Assembly (NCBI GenBank): GCA_026395555.1
Contig: JAPLYO010000009.1
Span: 1-62,385 of the forward strand
DNA: 62,385 bases
Direction: 5' to 3'
DNA from: Candidatus Peregrinibacteria bacterium
GTDB lineage: Bacteria; Patescibacteriota; Gracilibacteria; UBA1369; UBA12463
Position numbers and translations under genes: made by a program. This document shows, piece by piece, positions 23,106 through 32,030 of this stretch (its first letter is position 1; each line of letters opens with the position of its first letter). The notes below the pieces were generated by a model. That model was not told the origin of the DNA. It did no database searches and saw only the letters and a program-made list of their open reading frames with translations.

Positions 23106-23936
23106 ATGACCCAAAAACATATTCAGGATGCAAAGTCGGTGGTGAAGAAGTTGCAGGAGGGGAGCAGGACGGAGAGGATGCCGCTGCTGTTTATTGGGCA
23201 TGGGAATCCGATGAATGCGATTGAGGATAATGAGTATTCGAGAAATTGGGAGAAGGTCGGGAAAGATATTCCGAAACCAAAGGCTATTATTTGTATGAGT
23301 GCGCACTGGACGACGAAAGGGAGTTTTGTGACCGCAATGGAGACTCCGCCGACGATTCATGATTTTTATGGCTTTCCGCAGGAGTTATATCAGGTCACTT
23401 ATCCCGCGAAGGGTGATCCGAAGTTGGCGAATGATATGTGTAAGATTGTGAAGGATATCATGCTCGATGAAGATGAATGGGGGCTGGATCATGGGGCGTG
23501 GTCGGTTCTGCACAAGATGTATCCGAAGGCGGATATTCCTGTTTTGCAGTTGAGTGTGGATTATTCGAGAAGTCCGGAGCAGCAGTATGAACTTACGAAG
23601 GAGCTCGTATCGCTGCGCGAGAAGGGGATTCTCTTCTTGGGAAGCGGAAACATTGTCCATAACTTATCAATGGCGAGTTTCGATACGAAGAAGCCGTATG
23701 ATTGGGCTGTCGAGTTCGACGCGCTGAGTCGTGATTTGATTGAAAAAGGTGATCACAAGGCGCTTATTCACTATGAGAAACTCGGAGCGGCGGCGAAGAT
23801 GGCTATTCCTACCGATGAACATTACCGTCCTCTGCTGACGACGTTGGCGCTTCGTGGTGAGGATGAAAAAGTAGAGTTTTTCAATGAGGGCATCGATCTG
23901 GCGAGCGTGAGTATGCGGTCGTGCATTTTTAGGTGA
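23106..23936 (+). CDS. LigB-type extradiol dioxygenase (DOPA dioxygenase/YgiD-like)
   Basis: 276 residues from ATG 23106, chosen because an earlier start would add a stretch overlapping the toxin gene. Features of the class III extradiol family are present: FIGHGNPMNAI (metal His near residue 35), CMSAHWTTKG, HDFYGFPQELYQV and GLDHGAWSVL (second His region), then FLGSGNIVHNL. Family members open aromatic rings such as 4,5-DOPA using zinc or iron. The physiological substrate here is unknown. It is monocistronic. Confidence 0.85.
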   Translation: MTQKHIQDAKSVVKKLQEGSRTERMPLLFIGHGNPMNAIEDNEYSRNWEKVGKDIPKPKAIICMSAHWTTKGSFVTAMETPPTIHDFYGFPQELYQVTYPAKGDPKLANDMCKIVKDIMLDEDEWGLDHGAWSVLHKMYPKADIPVLQLSVDYSRSPEQQYELTKELVSLREKGILFLGSGNIVHNLSMASFDTKKPYDWAVEFDALSRDLIEKGDHKALIHYEKLGAAAKMAIPTDEHYRPLLTTLALRGEDEKVEFFNEGIDLASVSMRSCIFR

Positions 23937-23987
23937 TTTTTTGGTGAGAAGAGTATACTAGGTGCGTAATCTCTTACCCTTTCATGT

Positions 23988-24212
23988 ATGAATTATTTTT
24001 ATCCAATGGGATTTAGTGGGTTTTTGCCTCTGATGGGTTTTTTGCTTTTGTGGAGTTTGTTTTGGAAAGGATTGGCTCTTTGGCATGCAGGTAGAAAAGG
24101 CCAGGAGTGGTGGTTCGTGGCTCTTCTTGTGATTAATTCTGCCGGAATTCTTGAGATCGCTTACCTCTTCTTTGTTCTTAAATTAAAGGCGGAACAGCTC
24201 TTTAAGAAGTAG
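23988..24212 (+). CDS. DUF5652-like small membrane protein
   Basis: 74 residues with two membrane helices (about 10-32 and 43-66) and a central WHAGRKGQEWWFVALL segment, typical of the short DUF5652 proteins common in CPR genomes. Function unknown. Its 3' end overlaps the convergent minus-strand gene by 11 nt. Confidence 0.65.
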   Translation: MNYFYPMGFSGFLPLMGFLLLWSLFWKGLALWHAGRKGQEWWFVALLVINSAGILEIAYLFFVLKLKAEQLFKK

Positions 24213-25338
24213 TCAGAGCATTTTTCATCTTCCGTTTGCAGTATGTCTTTTTCCACTCCGGAGGAAGGTAGGTGAGGATCCATGCTTTGAACTGTTCTTC
24301 TGCTTTTTCCCCATGTTTTCTGCTCCAGTAATTATAAAAGCTTCTGCCCCATGGTTTTCCGCTTTCTTCGTCGGTCCAGTTGGCGATGGATCCGGAGTTC
24401 CATACGTGCGTGGCTGGATCGTAGGATTTTTTGAGCGCTTTGATGATGTCTACGATTTTTCCGGTAGTGAGTGTGCTCCATTCATATGGGCATTCCGAAG
24501 AGCTATTGCCTCGTAGCTTTCCCTTCAGAACGAATTTGTGCTGCCATTCTATGGGAAGGTGCGGGAGAATTTGCGTCTTGAACTCTTTGTCTTCTCTTCC
24601 TTGGTATTTTCGGCTCCACATCTGTAGGAAACTCGCTCCCCACTGATCTCCATTTTCTCCAGTCCATCCTCGTATTGATCCCAGGGTCCAGCTTTTTTGA
24701 GATGGATCTCTTCTTCGTTTGAGTGAGACGAGCGTGTCGGCAATTTTTTTATGTGTCATGGTGTGCCAATCGTATGGGCACTCTTTATTCACAACCTGAT
24801 ATTTTGCCTGCCACTCCGGTGATAATTTTGAAACAATAATTTTTCTGAAAAGTTCTTCTTTTCCCTCCGGCTCAATGTACTTTCTCCAGAAGTGAATAAA
24901 AGTATCTAATTTCGAGTGTTTGTTTCCTATCTGATATCGGCGTACCGTTCCGATGCCCCATACTGCAGGGGTATTCTTCGCCTGATGAGCATTAATTTCC
25001 GCTACAATGTCCTGTAGGTAGGTTTCGTAGAGCTTAAGGGTGATTTGCATGCATATATCTTTTCTGAGCGCCGTGAGGGCTCCTGCGGTCTTCTCGTTTG
25101 TTCCTTCGGACACTGAGAGCCTGACTACGGCTTTCTTTGCTGGCTCTTCACATCGCCATGTAACGATGTTTCGAGAGGTAATGATGTCCGGAAGTTTTGC
25201 GAGTATCTCCTCGGCCATGTTGCGAATAGTGGATTGAAGTTCGGCGATATCGGAATATCGTTCTGCAGCTTGATCAATTTCAGCTTGAACAAGCTGAACT
25301 ATATCGACACGCGGAGTTGGGGTAACGGTTGATTTCAT
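24202..25338 (-). CDS. Protein with three internal repeat modules, function unknown
   Basis: 378 residues. After a helical N-terminal 125 residues come modules of about 90-95 residues at 126-215, 216-311 and a shortened one at 312-364. Each has an opening GSI/GTV-x-W, an FxxxWSRK, a LPxEWxxK and a CPYxWxTM/L box followed by a helix. Two full modules keep CPYDW/CPYEW. The style resembles small nucleic-acid- or protein-binding repeats but matches no family I can name. There is no signal peptide. It overlaps the DUF5652 gene by 11 nt at its 3' end. Confidence 0.6.
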   Translation of the reverse strand: MKSTVTPTPRVDIVQLVQAEIDQAAERYSDIAELQSTIRNMAEEILAKLPDIITSRNIVTWRCEEPAKKAVVRLSVSEGTNEKTAGALTALRKDICMQITLKLYETYLQDIVAEINAHQAKNTPAVWGIGTVRRYQIGNKHSKLDTFIHFWRKYIEPEGKEELFRKIIVSKLSPEWQAKYQVVNKECPYDWHTMTHKKIADTLVSLKRRRDPSQKSWTLGSIRGWTGENGDQWGASFLQMWSRKYQGREDKEFKTQILPHLPIEWQHKFVLKGKLRGNSSSECPYEWSTLTTGKIVDIIKALKKSYDPATHVWNSGSIANWTDEESGKPWGRSFYNYWSRKHGEKAEEQFKAWILTYLPPEWKKTYCKRKMKNALTTS

Positions 25339-25466
25339 GGAGGTATATATTAGATACTAAATGTATTTTTGTCAATTATAGCTTTGATTTGGTGTAAAAT
25401 GGCACATCATTGCTTTGTGTGTATTATTATGTTATAATACTAGTAAATAAATAACAAAAACACACC

Positions 25467-27155
25467 ATGGTTCACGGGTCAAAACATCATCATACTAAGG
25501 CGCATTTACACTCCCAAGGTTTGCGGAAGGTTGTACTTGGCGGACTTGCACTTCTTGTCGTTACGCTTCTTGTTACGACAGTTCTCGATACTCGGCATGA
25601 GTCTCGTCGAGAGCTTGATGATAACGAGCCACCTCCATCACTACAGGTTGCAGAGGGCGCAAAGGGATCATTCATCGATCCGACATTTGGCTATATCCAG
25701 TACCAAGCAAATGATCGTCAGGCATTTCTCAATAGTCTTCCAGCAATCAAGATCAAAAATCCTATCGGTACTAGTATTCCTGCCGGTACTAATTATCTCT
25801 ATACCAATAAAGAAACGACGATGGGGGAGATTTTTCGTGGCATTGATCCATCGGCCAATCGTTTGATTTTGGCATATTATTCATCGGGTGAGCGTGGACG
25901 TTCTCAGGGTTTTTATACCTATGCCAAGGGTCCATTCAAGGATACGTATGAGGTCAAGCCTCAGGATGTAGATCGATTTGTTATCCCTGCTAATAGAGGT
26001 GTTGTCGTGATGACCGAAAGGGATACCGTGTCATACGGTCTCATGTCGCCAGCACAAATGACGCCAACAGCGCTAAGTGTTGCTGCTAATAGCGCTCCGA
26101 TGGATGCGAAGATGGGTGGCTGGGTCCTTCTCCCATCGAATACCTCAAAGATTTCTGACATGACCTCTCTCTATAAAGATCGAGTGGTATCTGTATGGAA
26201 CCTCACCTCACGTAATACTTTTGCTCGTGTTGAAAATTTGAATACTTTCGCCCTTACACGATACTTCCTCGTATGGATTAAATTGGCTCCTGCTAGAGAG
26301 GCTATCGTTGCTACTACGGCATACATTCCGCGTACTCCTGTTATCGTTGTTCCTGCGGCCACTCCAACGCACGAAGAAAATATGAAGACACTCTCCAAGT
26401 ACTTGAAGTGGGAGCGAGTAGTCGGCTCAGAGAGCCAGGATGAGGCTACGGGTGATCTCACGGTGAAGTATCGAGTGTTTGTCGATAACTATCGCACCGT
26501 CACTGATAAGAATCTCCGTATTGATGTTTTGAAGAATCCACATTGGGGAGATAAGGCGTGGCAGATTGTCCATGAGGGTCCATACAATATTCAGGTTATT
26601 AATGGCAATATCACCTTCGCTCAGAATACCCTTCCTGCCGGTTCTTCTGCTTTTGAAGATCAGCGAGATGGTAGTCTTCTTGTGAAAGTTCGCATCCCAT
26701 TCCCTGGTATCCCACTTTTGACCGACACGGCTGAGTGGGGAAAGGTTGATGTGGATTTTGCTTTTTCTGATGCCGCCAACAAGCCGGTAGCGATTACGAG
26801 CAAATACGTCACGGAACAGATTGCACGTCCAAGTCCTATCGTCAGCGCCGGAGATGGTGAGGTGATTTTCACAAATAATGGACCTGGTATGGTTCCATCT
26901 GATTACTTGAAGAAAATTGTTTTCTACTCAAGCGGCGGAGAAAACGCTACGAGTCTCTACAATATTTTTAGTAACAAGGGTCCATGGTGGAGCGGCAGTA
27001 AGTCTAACTGGTACAACCTTGATGTTGGCTCCAAGAACTGGCTTCTCTATGACAAGGATGCCCATAATTATGACGAAGATACAAAAGGCCATATTGGCTT
27101 ACCAACTATCTATTCCGCCCCTGTATCGTCAAAAGATCAGGATTGGAAGTTGTAA
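25467..27155 (+). CDS. Large membrane-anchored surface protein
   Basis: 562 residues. A basic, His-rich start (HGSKHHHTKAHLH) precedes one membrane helix (about 24-44), so the rest should lie outside the membrane. The outer part is beta-rich, with no recognised domain, many aromatic residues (NKGPWWSGSKSNWYNL) and very few Cys, resembling S-layer-like or wall-associated proteins. Codon use is strongly biased, hinting at high expression. A TATAAT box lies near 25434, about 30 bp before the ATG. It is followed by a small membrane protein gene 18 nt later. Confidence 0.65.
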   Translation: MVHGSKHHHTKAHLHSQGLRKVVLGGLALLVVTLLVTTVLDTRHESRRELDDNEPPPSLQVAEGAKGSFIDPTFGYIQYQANDRQAFLNSLPAIKIKNPIGTSIPAGTNYLYTNKETTMGEIFRGIDPSANRLILAYYSSGERGRSQGFYTYAKGPFKDTYEVKPQDVDRFVIPANRGVVVMTERDTVSYGLMSPAQMTPTALSVAANSAPMDAKMGGWVLLPSNTSKISDMTSLYKDRVVSVWNLTSRNTFARVENLNTFALTRYFLVWIKLAPAREAIVATTAYIPRTPVIVVPAATPTHEENMKTLSKYLKWERVVGSESQDEATGDLTVKYRVFVDNYRTVTDKNLRIDVLKNPHWGDKAWQIVHEGPYNIQVINGNITFAQNTLPAGSSAFEDQRDGSLLVKVRIPFPGIPLLTDTAEWGKVDVDFAFSDAANKPVAITSKYVTEQIARPSPIVSAGDGEVIFTNNGPGMVPSDYLKKIVFYSSGGENATSLYNIFSNKGPWWSGSKSNWYNLDVGSKNWLLYDKDAHNYDEDTKGHIGLPTIYSAPVSSKDQDWKL

Positions 27156-27173
27156 CGGTCCGTTGTTCATCCT

Positions 27174-27461
27174 ATGAATATTATTACTTTTTTACGGTCG
27201 TTTAGGATAGGGCCTTTTGCCATTTTTGATTTTGCCGTTTCATTTTTGGCGGTGTATTTCTTGGCTCCCTACTTGCAAAAAATGGGATTGAAGCTTTCCC
27301 GCGTTCAGATGCTTTGGTTAACGATTCCTGTCAGTATTCTTGTACATATTCTTGTTGGATCTCAAACACCTTTGACGAAAATGTTTATCGATCCGAGTGG
27401 TGGATATATCGTAAAATTGGTATTTGTTTTGATGGTTTTTATGGGCTTTTGGAGCAAGTAG
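27174..27461 (+). CDS. Small membrane protein downstream of the surface protein
   Basis: 95 residues with three likely membrane helices (about 14-32, 43-60, 76-92). Not recognised. It starts 18 nt after the surface protein stop, so co-transcription is likely and it may help anchor or export that protein, though nothing in the sequence proves it. Confidence 0.6.
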   Translation: MNIITFLRSFRIGPFAIFDFAVSFLAVYFLAPYLQKMGLKLSRVQMLWLTIPVSILVHILVGSQTPLTKMFIDPSGGYIVKLVFVLMVFMGFWSK

Positions 27462-27467
27462 CTCCTT

Positions 27468-27989
27468 CTACATCTTCCGGGTATCATAGGCCCAATGAAG
27501 TAGTGCTTGTCGTTGCTTTCTTCGACAGTTGAAGTCTCCGGGATGGCAGTTTTTCTTGAGTTGGGCTATGTGTCGTGTCATGGCTCTCCATCTTTTGATC
27601 TGTCGTAGGTCTTCTTCCGGCATACGTCTGCCCATATAGTAGCGGCAGTACCATTGAAACCAGCCTCTTGGATCAGCAGGATGAATCCAATCTTTTTTGC
27701 GCCAAACTGAAAGTGGCTGCGAGGCGTTTACTCCAAAATAATTCAATGCGGCATCATGACGTTGTGGGCAAAGTTTGGCTTTCCGATACCAATTTTCCGG
27801 GAACTCTTTTTTGCAGTCAGTCATATATCGGCCACCGAAAACTCCTAATTCGAGCATCTCTTTGGGAGTAAGTTCGGGTTTGAAATCCTGATGGAAATTT
27901 TTGCCTATCGGCTCGGTGAGAAGATAGCTGCAATGTTTTTGCATCTTATCATTTACCTTCACTAATACATTTACATGTTTAGTTGCCAT
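27468..27989 (-). CDS. Conserved hypothetical cytoplasmic protein
   Basis: 173 residues, Trp-, Arg- and Lys-rich. Conserved-looking blocks are LTPKEMLELGVFGGRYMTDC, CPQRHDAALNYFGVNASQPL and WRKKDWIHPADPRGWFQWY. I recognise it as a widely seen but unnamed family, with no assigned function. The basic, aromatic-rich make-up fits nucleic-acid binding. Its ATG lies inside the 3' end of the TspO gene (19-nt overlap), so the two are co-transcribed on the minus strand. Confidence 0.6.
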   Translation of the reverse strand: MATKHVNVLVKVNDKMQKHCSYLLTEPIGKNFHQDFKPELTPKEMLELGVFGGRYMTDCKKEFPENWYRKAKLCPQRHDAALNYFGVNASQPLSVWRKKDWIHPADPRGWFQWYCRYYMGRRMPEEDLRQIKRWRAMTRHIAQLKKNCHPGDFNCRRKQRQALLHWAYDTRKM

Positions 27990-28447
27990 AGAGCGAAGTT
28001 GAGAACGGTTGCGAAACTTACCCAGAGAAAATATGGAACGAGCAGTAGCGCAGCGGCTTTTGAGACTTTGTAAAAAATATTGATGTTAATTATTATCGTA
28101 GCCCAGAGTAGCGCGATAATCATAAGCCCCAAGAAGGGCGATTGTAGGCCGAAGAAAATTGGTGACCAGATTGCGTTGAGAAGAAGTTGTGCGAAGAAGA
28201 TATAGAGCGCCATTCGTTTCGTATCGCTACCGTCTTTTTTTGTCCATACGAGAAAAAGAGAAACGCCCATCATGATATAGAGGATGGTCCATGCAGGTCC
28301 AAATACCCATGCTGGAGGGCTAAACAATGGTTTGCTGAGTGTGTTGTACCAGGTTGGAATAGCAGGAGTAGTGAATAATGCTCCGACAATGCCTACCGAT
28401 AAACAACCGAGAATAGAAACGATTGATTGAATGATTTTTTTATTCAT
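27971..28447 (-). CDS. tspO: TspO/MBR family tryptophan-rich sensory protein
   Basis: 158 residues with five membrane helices. The signature KPLFSPPAWVFGPAWTILYIMMG is that of TspO/MBR proteins, which bind tetrapyrroles and related ligands in the membrane, and the later NAIWSPIFFGLQSP and LVPYFLWVSFATVLNFALW segments also match. In bacteria it is linked to porphyrin handling and stress control. It shares an operon with the hypothetical gene at 27468, which overlaps its end. Confidence 0.93.
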   Translation of the reverse strand: MNKKIIQSIVSILGCLSVGIVGALFTTPAIPTWYNTLSKPLFSPPAWVFGPAWTILYIMMGVSLFLVWTKKDGSDTKRMALYIFFAQLLLNAIWSPIFFGLQSPFLGLMIIALLWATIIININIFYKVSKAAALLLVPYFLWVSFATVLNFALWQLNM

Positions 28448-28532
28448 ACTCTGATTGTATCAGAAGGGGTTTTAACTATCTAACAAAAGAGTGTAAAGTT
28501 ACTAGTGGCGCTATTTCTCATTTATATTCTAT

Positions 28533-31112
28533 ATGGAAACAAATAATTTTTTAAAGACAGCTCTTGCTATCGATCCGAAGTTTATTGAAGAAAGTGTTGA
28601 TGTGGTTCTGAAGGAGCTAGAGACGACCCCAAAAGGATTATCTCATGCTGAGGGCATTAAACGTCTTATTCAGTATGGCAAGAATGATCCTCTCAAAAAA
28701 GAGAAGCGAGGTTTGGTTATGGAATTTCTTGTTCGGTTGGTTAATCCACTTGTGATCGTTCTTTTTGTCATTTCCGCATTCTCCTACATTTTTGGTGAAA
28801 AAGTTAGTGCACTTATGGTCGCATTAATGGCTTTTCTTAGCGTTATTATTTCATTTGTACAGGAGTACAAGGCCGGTAGAGATGCTGATAAGTTGATCGA
28901 TATGGTTCGACTTATGAGTAATGTTTATCGAGATGGAAAGGTGATGAGTATCAAGATGCACGATATCGTTCCGGGTGATGTGGTGCTCCTTTCTGCGGGA
29001 GACATGATTCCTGCTGATATCAGGATCATTTCGGCAAAAGATTTGTTTATTAATCAATCGACTTTTACGGGTGAGTCTTTCCCCGTCGAGAAGTTTTCTG
29101 AAAAGTTGATGAAAGGGCAGTACTCATCTACGAGCCTGACGAATGTCACACTCATGGGCTCCAGCGTTGTTAGCGGAACGGCCGAGGGAGTCGTGTTGTT
29201 GACGGGGCCTAATACTGAACTGGGAAGAATTTCGCGTGAACTTCAGGAGTCGGCTCCTGTAACGGCCTTCGATAAGGGGGTGCGTAATTTTACTATGTTG
29301 ATGATTAAGTTCATGGTTTTATTGGCATTTGTAGTTTTTGCTATTAATGCTTTGTCGAAAGGCAACGCTGTTGAGGCGTTCCTTTTTGCGCTTGCTGTGG
29401 CTGTTGGATTGGCACCGGAAATGTTACCGATGGAGGTGACATTGAATCTTTCCAAGGGTGCTATCGATATGGCGAAGAAGGGGATTATCGTGAAGAGGCT
29501 GGATTCTATGCAGAATTTTGGCGCGATGGACATTTTGTGCACGGACAAAACGGGCACGTTAACGCAGGATGATATTACGCTCGTGAAGCATATTAACGCG
29601 TTGGCACAGGAGGACGAGGACGTTCTTCGTTTTGCTTTTATCAATAGTTATTATCAAACCGGACTCCATAATGTTTTGGATGCAGCTGTTCTCAAGCACC
29701 AGCACCTTGCCGTTACGGGTTATACTAAAATTGATGAGATTCCTTTTGATTTCAAGAGACGCGTCATGTCGGTGATTGTTGCGATGGACTCAACGACAAG
29801 GCTCATCACCAAGGGTGCGCCTGAGGAAATACTGAAGCGCTGTAATCGATTTGAGATCGCGGGGAAGGTGAGCCCTTTGACGAGCCAGATTACCAGTAAT
29901 CTCGAGAAGGAATATGATGTTTTGAGCGCGGATGGATTTAGAGTTTTGGCTATTGGTTACGATGATTGTAGCGGTGAAAAATGTAAGAGTGAGTTTACGT
30001 GCGAGGATGAAAATAATCTTATATTTAAGGGATTTGTCTGCTTCCTTGATCCAGCAAAACCGACCGTGGCAAAAACTATTTTGGGTCTGGAGAAGCTTGG
30101 AATTACGTTGAAGATTCTTTCCGGTGATAATGAGTTGGTAACCAAGAAAATTTGCGGTGAGGTGGGACTTGATGTGAGCGGAATGATTAATGGTGATGAG
30201 GTTGAGAAAATGAGCGATGAGGAGTTGGCGACGACGGTGGAGAAAATGACGATTTTCTGTAGAGTGAACCCTCTCCAAAAAGAAAGAATTATTATGGCTC
30301 TGCAGGCCAATAAACATATTGTCGGATTCCTCGGGGACGGTATTAATGATGCGCCTGCGCTCAAGGCGGCTGATGTAGGAATTTCTGTAAACAATGCGGT
30401 CGGTATTGCCAAGGAGACGGCGGATATTATTTTACTTCGGAAGAGTCTCATGGTGCTCAAGGAGTGCGTCGTCGAGGGAAGAAAGACGTTTGGAAATATT
30501 ATTAAGTATATAAAAATGGGGGCGAGCTCGAATTTTGGAAATATGTTCAGTATGACCGGTGCGAGCTTACTGCTGCCATTCTTGCCGATGCGTCCGATCC
30601 AGATTTTGTTGAATAATTTTCTCTATGATATGTCGCAGGTGTCTCTTCCTTCCGATACGGTTGACGAGGAGTATATAGAGAGCCCTCGTCCGTGGAATAT
30701 TGATTATATCAAAAAGTTTATGCTTTTTATCGGCCCTATCAGCTCACTTTTTGACTATGCCACCTTTGGGTTGATGTGGTTTTTCTTTCACGCCAATACG
30801 CCTGCATCCCAGGCATTATTCAATACCGGATGGTTCTTGGAGTCCCTTACGAGCCAAACGCTGGTGATCTACGTGTTGCGTACGAACAAGATTCCATTCC
30901 TCGAGAGTAATCCGAGCAAACCCCTTGTGATCACCACGGTATCCGTTTTGGCATTCGCCTATATTCTTGCCAACTCTGAATTTGGTGGCATTTTTGGATT
31001 CACTCCATTGCCACTTCAGTTCTTTGTTATCCTCTTCTTCATGATGATCGCATATCTACTTCTCGTTCAAGTAGTCAAGAAGTGGTTCTTGAAGAGGTAT
31101 GGATATTTTTGA
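28533..31112 (+). CDS. mgtA: Magnesium-translocating P-type ATPase
   Basis: 859 residues with full P-type ATPase anatomy: TGESFPVEK actuator loop, PEMLPMEVTLNL in helix 4 (the MgtA/P3B-type sequence), DKTGTLTQDD phosphorylation site, KGAPEEIL nucleotide loop, and GDGINDAPALKAADVG hinge. Helix pairs occur at the N-terminus and ten helices in all are expected. It imports Mg2+ into the cytoplasm. No clear Mg2+-sensing leader is seen; the upstream gap is short. It is monocistronic, convergent with the DKNYY gene. Confidence 0.93.
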   Translation: METNNFLKTALAIDPKFIEESVDVVLKELETTPKGLSHAEGIKRLIQYGKNDPLKKEKRGLVMEFLVRLVNPLVIVLFVISAFSYIFGEKVSALMVALMAFLSVIISFVQEYKAGRDADKLIDMVRLMSNVYRDGKVMSIKMHDIVPGDVVLLSAGDMIPADIRIISAKDLFINQSTFTGESFPVEKFSEKLMKGQYSSTSLTNVTLMGSSVVSGTAEGVVLLTGPNTELGRISRELQESAPVTAFDKGVRNFTMLMIKFMVLLAFVVFAINALSKGNAVEAFLFALAVAVGLAPEMLPMEVTLNLSKGAIDMAKKGIIVKRLDSMQNFGAMDILCTDKTGTLTQDDITLVKHINALAQEDEDVLRFAFINSYYQTGLHNVLDAAVLKHQHLAVTGYTKIDEIPFDFKRRVMSVIVAMDSTTRLITKGAPEEILKRCNRFEIAGKVSPLTSQITSNLEKEYDVLSADGFRVLAIGYDDCSGEKCKSEFTCEDENNLIFKGFVCFLDPAKPTVAKTILGLEKLGITLKILSGDNELVTKKICGEVGLDVSGMINGDEVEKMSDEELATTVEKMTIFCRVNPLQKERIIMALQANKHIVGFLGDGINDAPALKAADVGISVNNAVGIAKETADIILLRKSLMVLKECVVEGRKTFGNIIKYIKMGASSNFGNMFSMTGASLLLPFLPMRPIQILLNNFLYDMSQVSLPSDTVDEEYIESPRPWNIDYIKKFMLFIGPISSLFDYATFGLMWFFFHANTPASQALFNTGWFLESLTSQTLVIYVLRTNKIPFLESNPSKPLVITTVSVLAFAYILANSEFGGIFGFTPLPLQFFVILFFMMIAYLLLVQVVKKWFLKRYGYF

Positions 31113-31129
31113 GGATAAACCGTAGTCGT

Positions 31130-31909
31130 TTATATAATTGTTCTCACGGGCTTATTTCGAAATAGCTCATAGAAGCCTTTTTCTATCTCTTTTTGTGTTG
31201 TGCCAAAATAATATGTGGCATTTTTATCTTGAGCATTTTCTGCACTTAACATCGTAAATGTTTCCGGATCAGCATCTTTTATTTGTTCAACGATAACATC
31301 ACTCATATCATACCCATATGATTTCTGTATCATTCCGTAATACACTGACTTTTTATCCTTGAAAATGATCACGTTGTCCGTAGCCCCTATTTCTCCGTAC
31401 TCCTTGCTATTGAATCCCTTTAACTCATAAAAGTTTTTGCCATCTACTGACCAAAATAGATGATTGTTGCTTTCGAGAATGTTCCACATGTCTGTGTAGG
31501 ACTTATACTTTCTCAGTATCGTAACTGGATTTTTTATTTTTGTATTTCGAACATAATCAAGTTTTCCTCTTTCATTTTTTGCATAGTAAAGCGCGTTCTT
31601 GTCTGCATAAAGTGTGCTGCTGATTTTTTGAAAGGATGCTGCATCCGAGCTGAGAAGTTTTTTTAGACGTGTCTGGCTCCATGTTGATCCATCTTTATTT
31701 GCTCCATATTTCGTAGTGAGAATTGATATTTTTCCTTTTTGTGAATAAAAATCGAGCCCAATTTCTGCTATGGATGTTAGCTCCTGTGCGTTAGGGCCGA
31801 TTCTCTTCAAGAGTGCGGCTTTAGTATTCTCGCTTGATGCCAATGTAATTCCTGGAATAAGGCAGATAGCTATTATTAGGGCAAAAAATGATAATTTTCT
31901 CGTATGCAT
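31130..31909 (-). CDS. DKNYY-repeat exported protein
   Basis: 259 residues with an N-terminal signal peptide (FFALIIAICLIPGITLA, cleavage near residue 25). The mature part contains DKNALYYAKN, FKDKKSVYYG and DKNATYYFG units, the hallmark of DKNYY-family proteins found in the envelopes of many bacteria, whose function is unknown. It converges with mgtA, 17 nt from its stop. Confidence 0.8.
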   Translation of the reverse strand: MHTRKLSFFALIIAICLIPGITLASSENTKAALLKRIGPNAQELTSIAEIGLDFYSQKGKISILTTKYGANKDGSTWSQTRLKKLLSSDAASFQKISSTLYADKNALYYAKNERGKLDYVRNTKIKNPVTILRKYKSYTDMWNILESNNHLFWSVDGKNFYELKGFNSKEYGEIGATDNVIIFKDKKSVYYGMIQKSYGYDMSDVIVEQIKDADPETFTMLSAENAQDKNATYYFGTTQKEIEKGFYELFRNKPVRTII

Positions 31910-32030
31910 ACCTCGTTTTTAGTGTGGACTAATGGCTTTATAGTCTCAATTTCTTGAAATTTCAATGATTATTCCTGAGTCAGATCATTTTCCCATTTAC
32001 TTTACTCCGCTTTTGCGGAAGAATTGGCGC

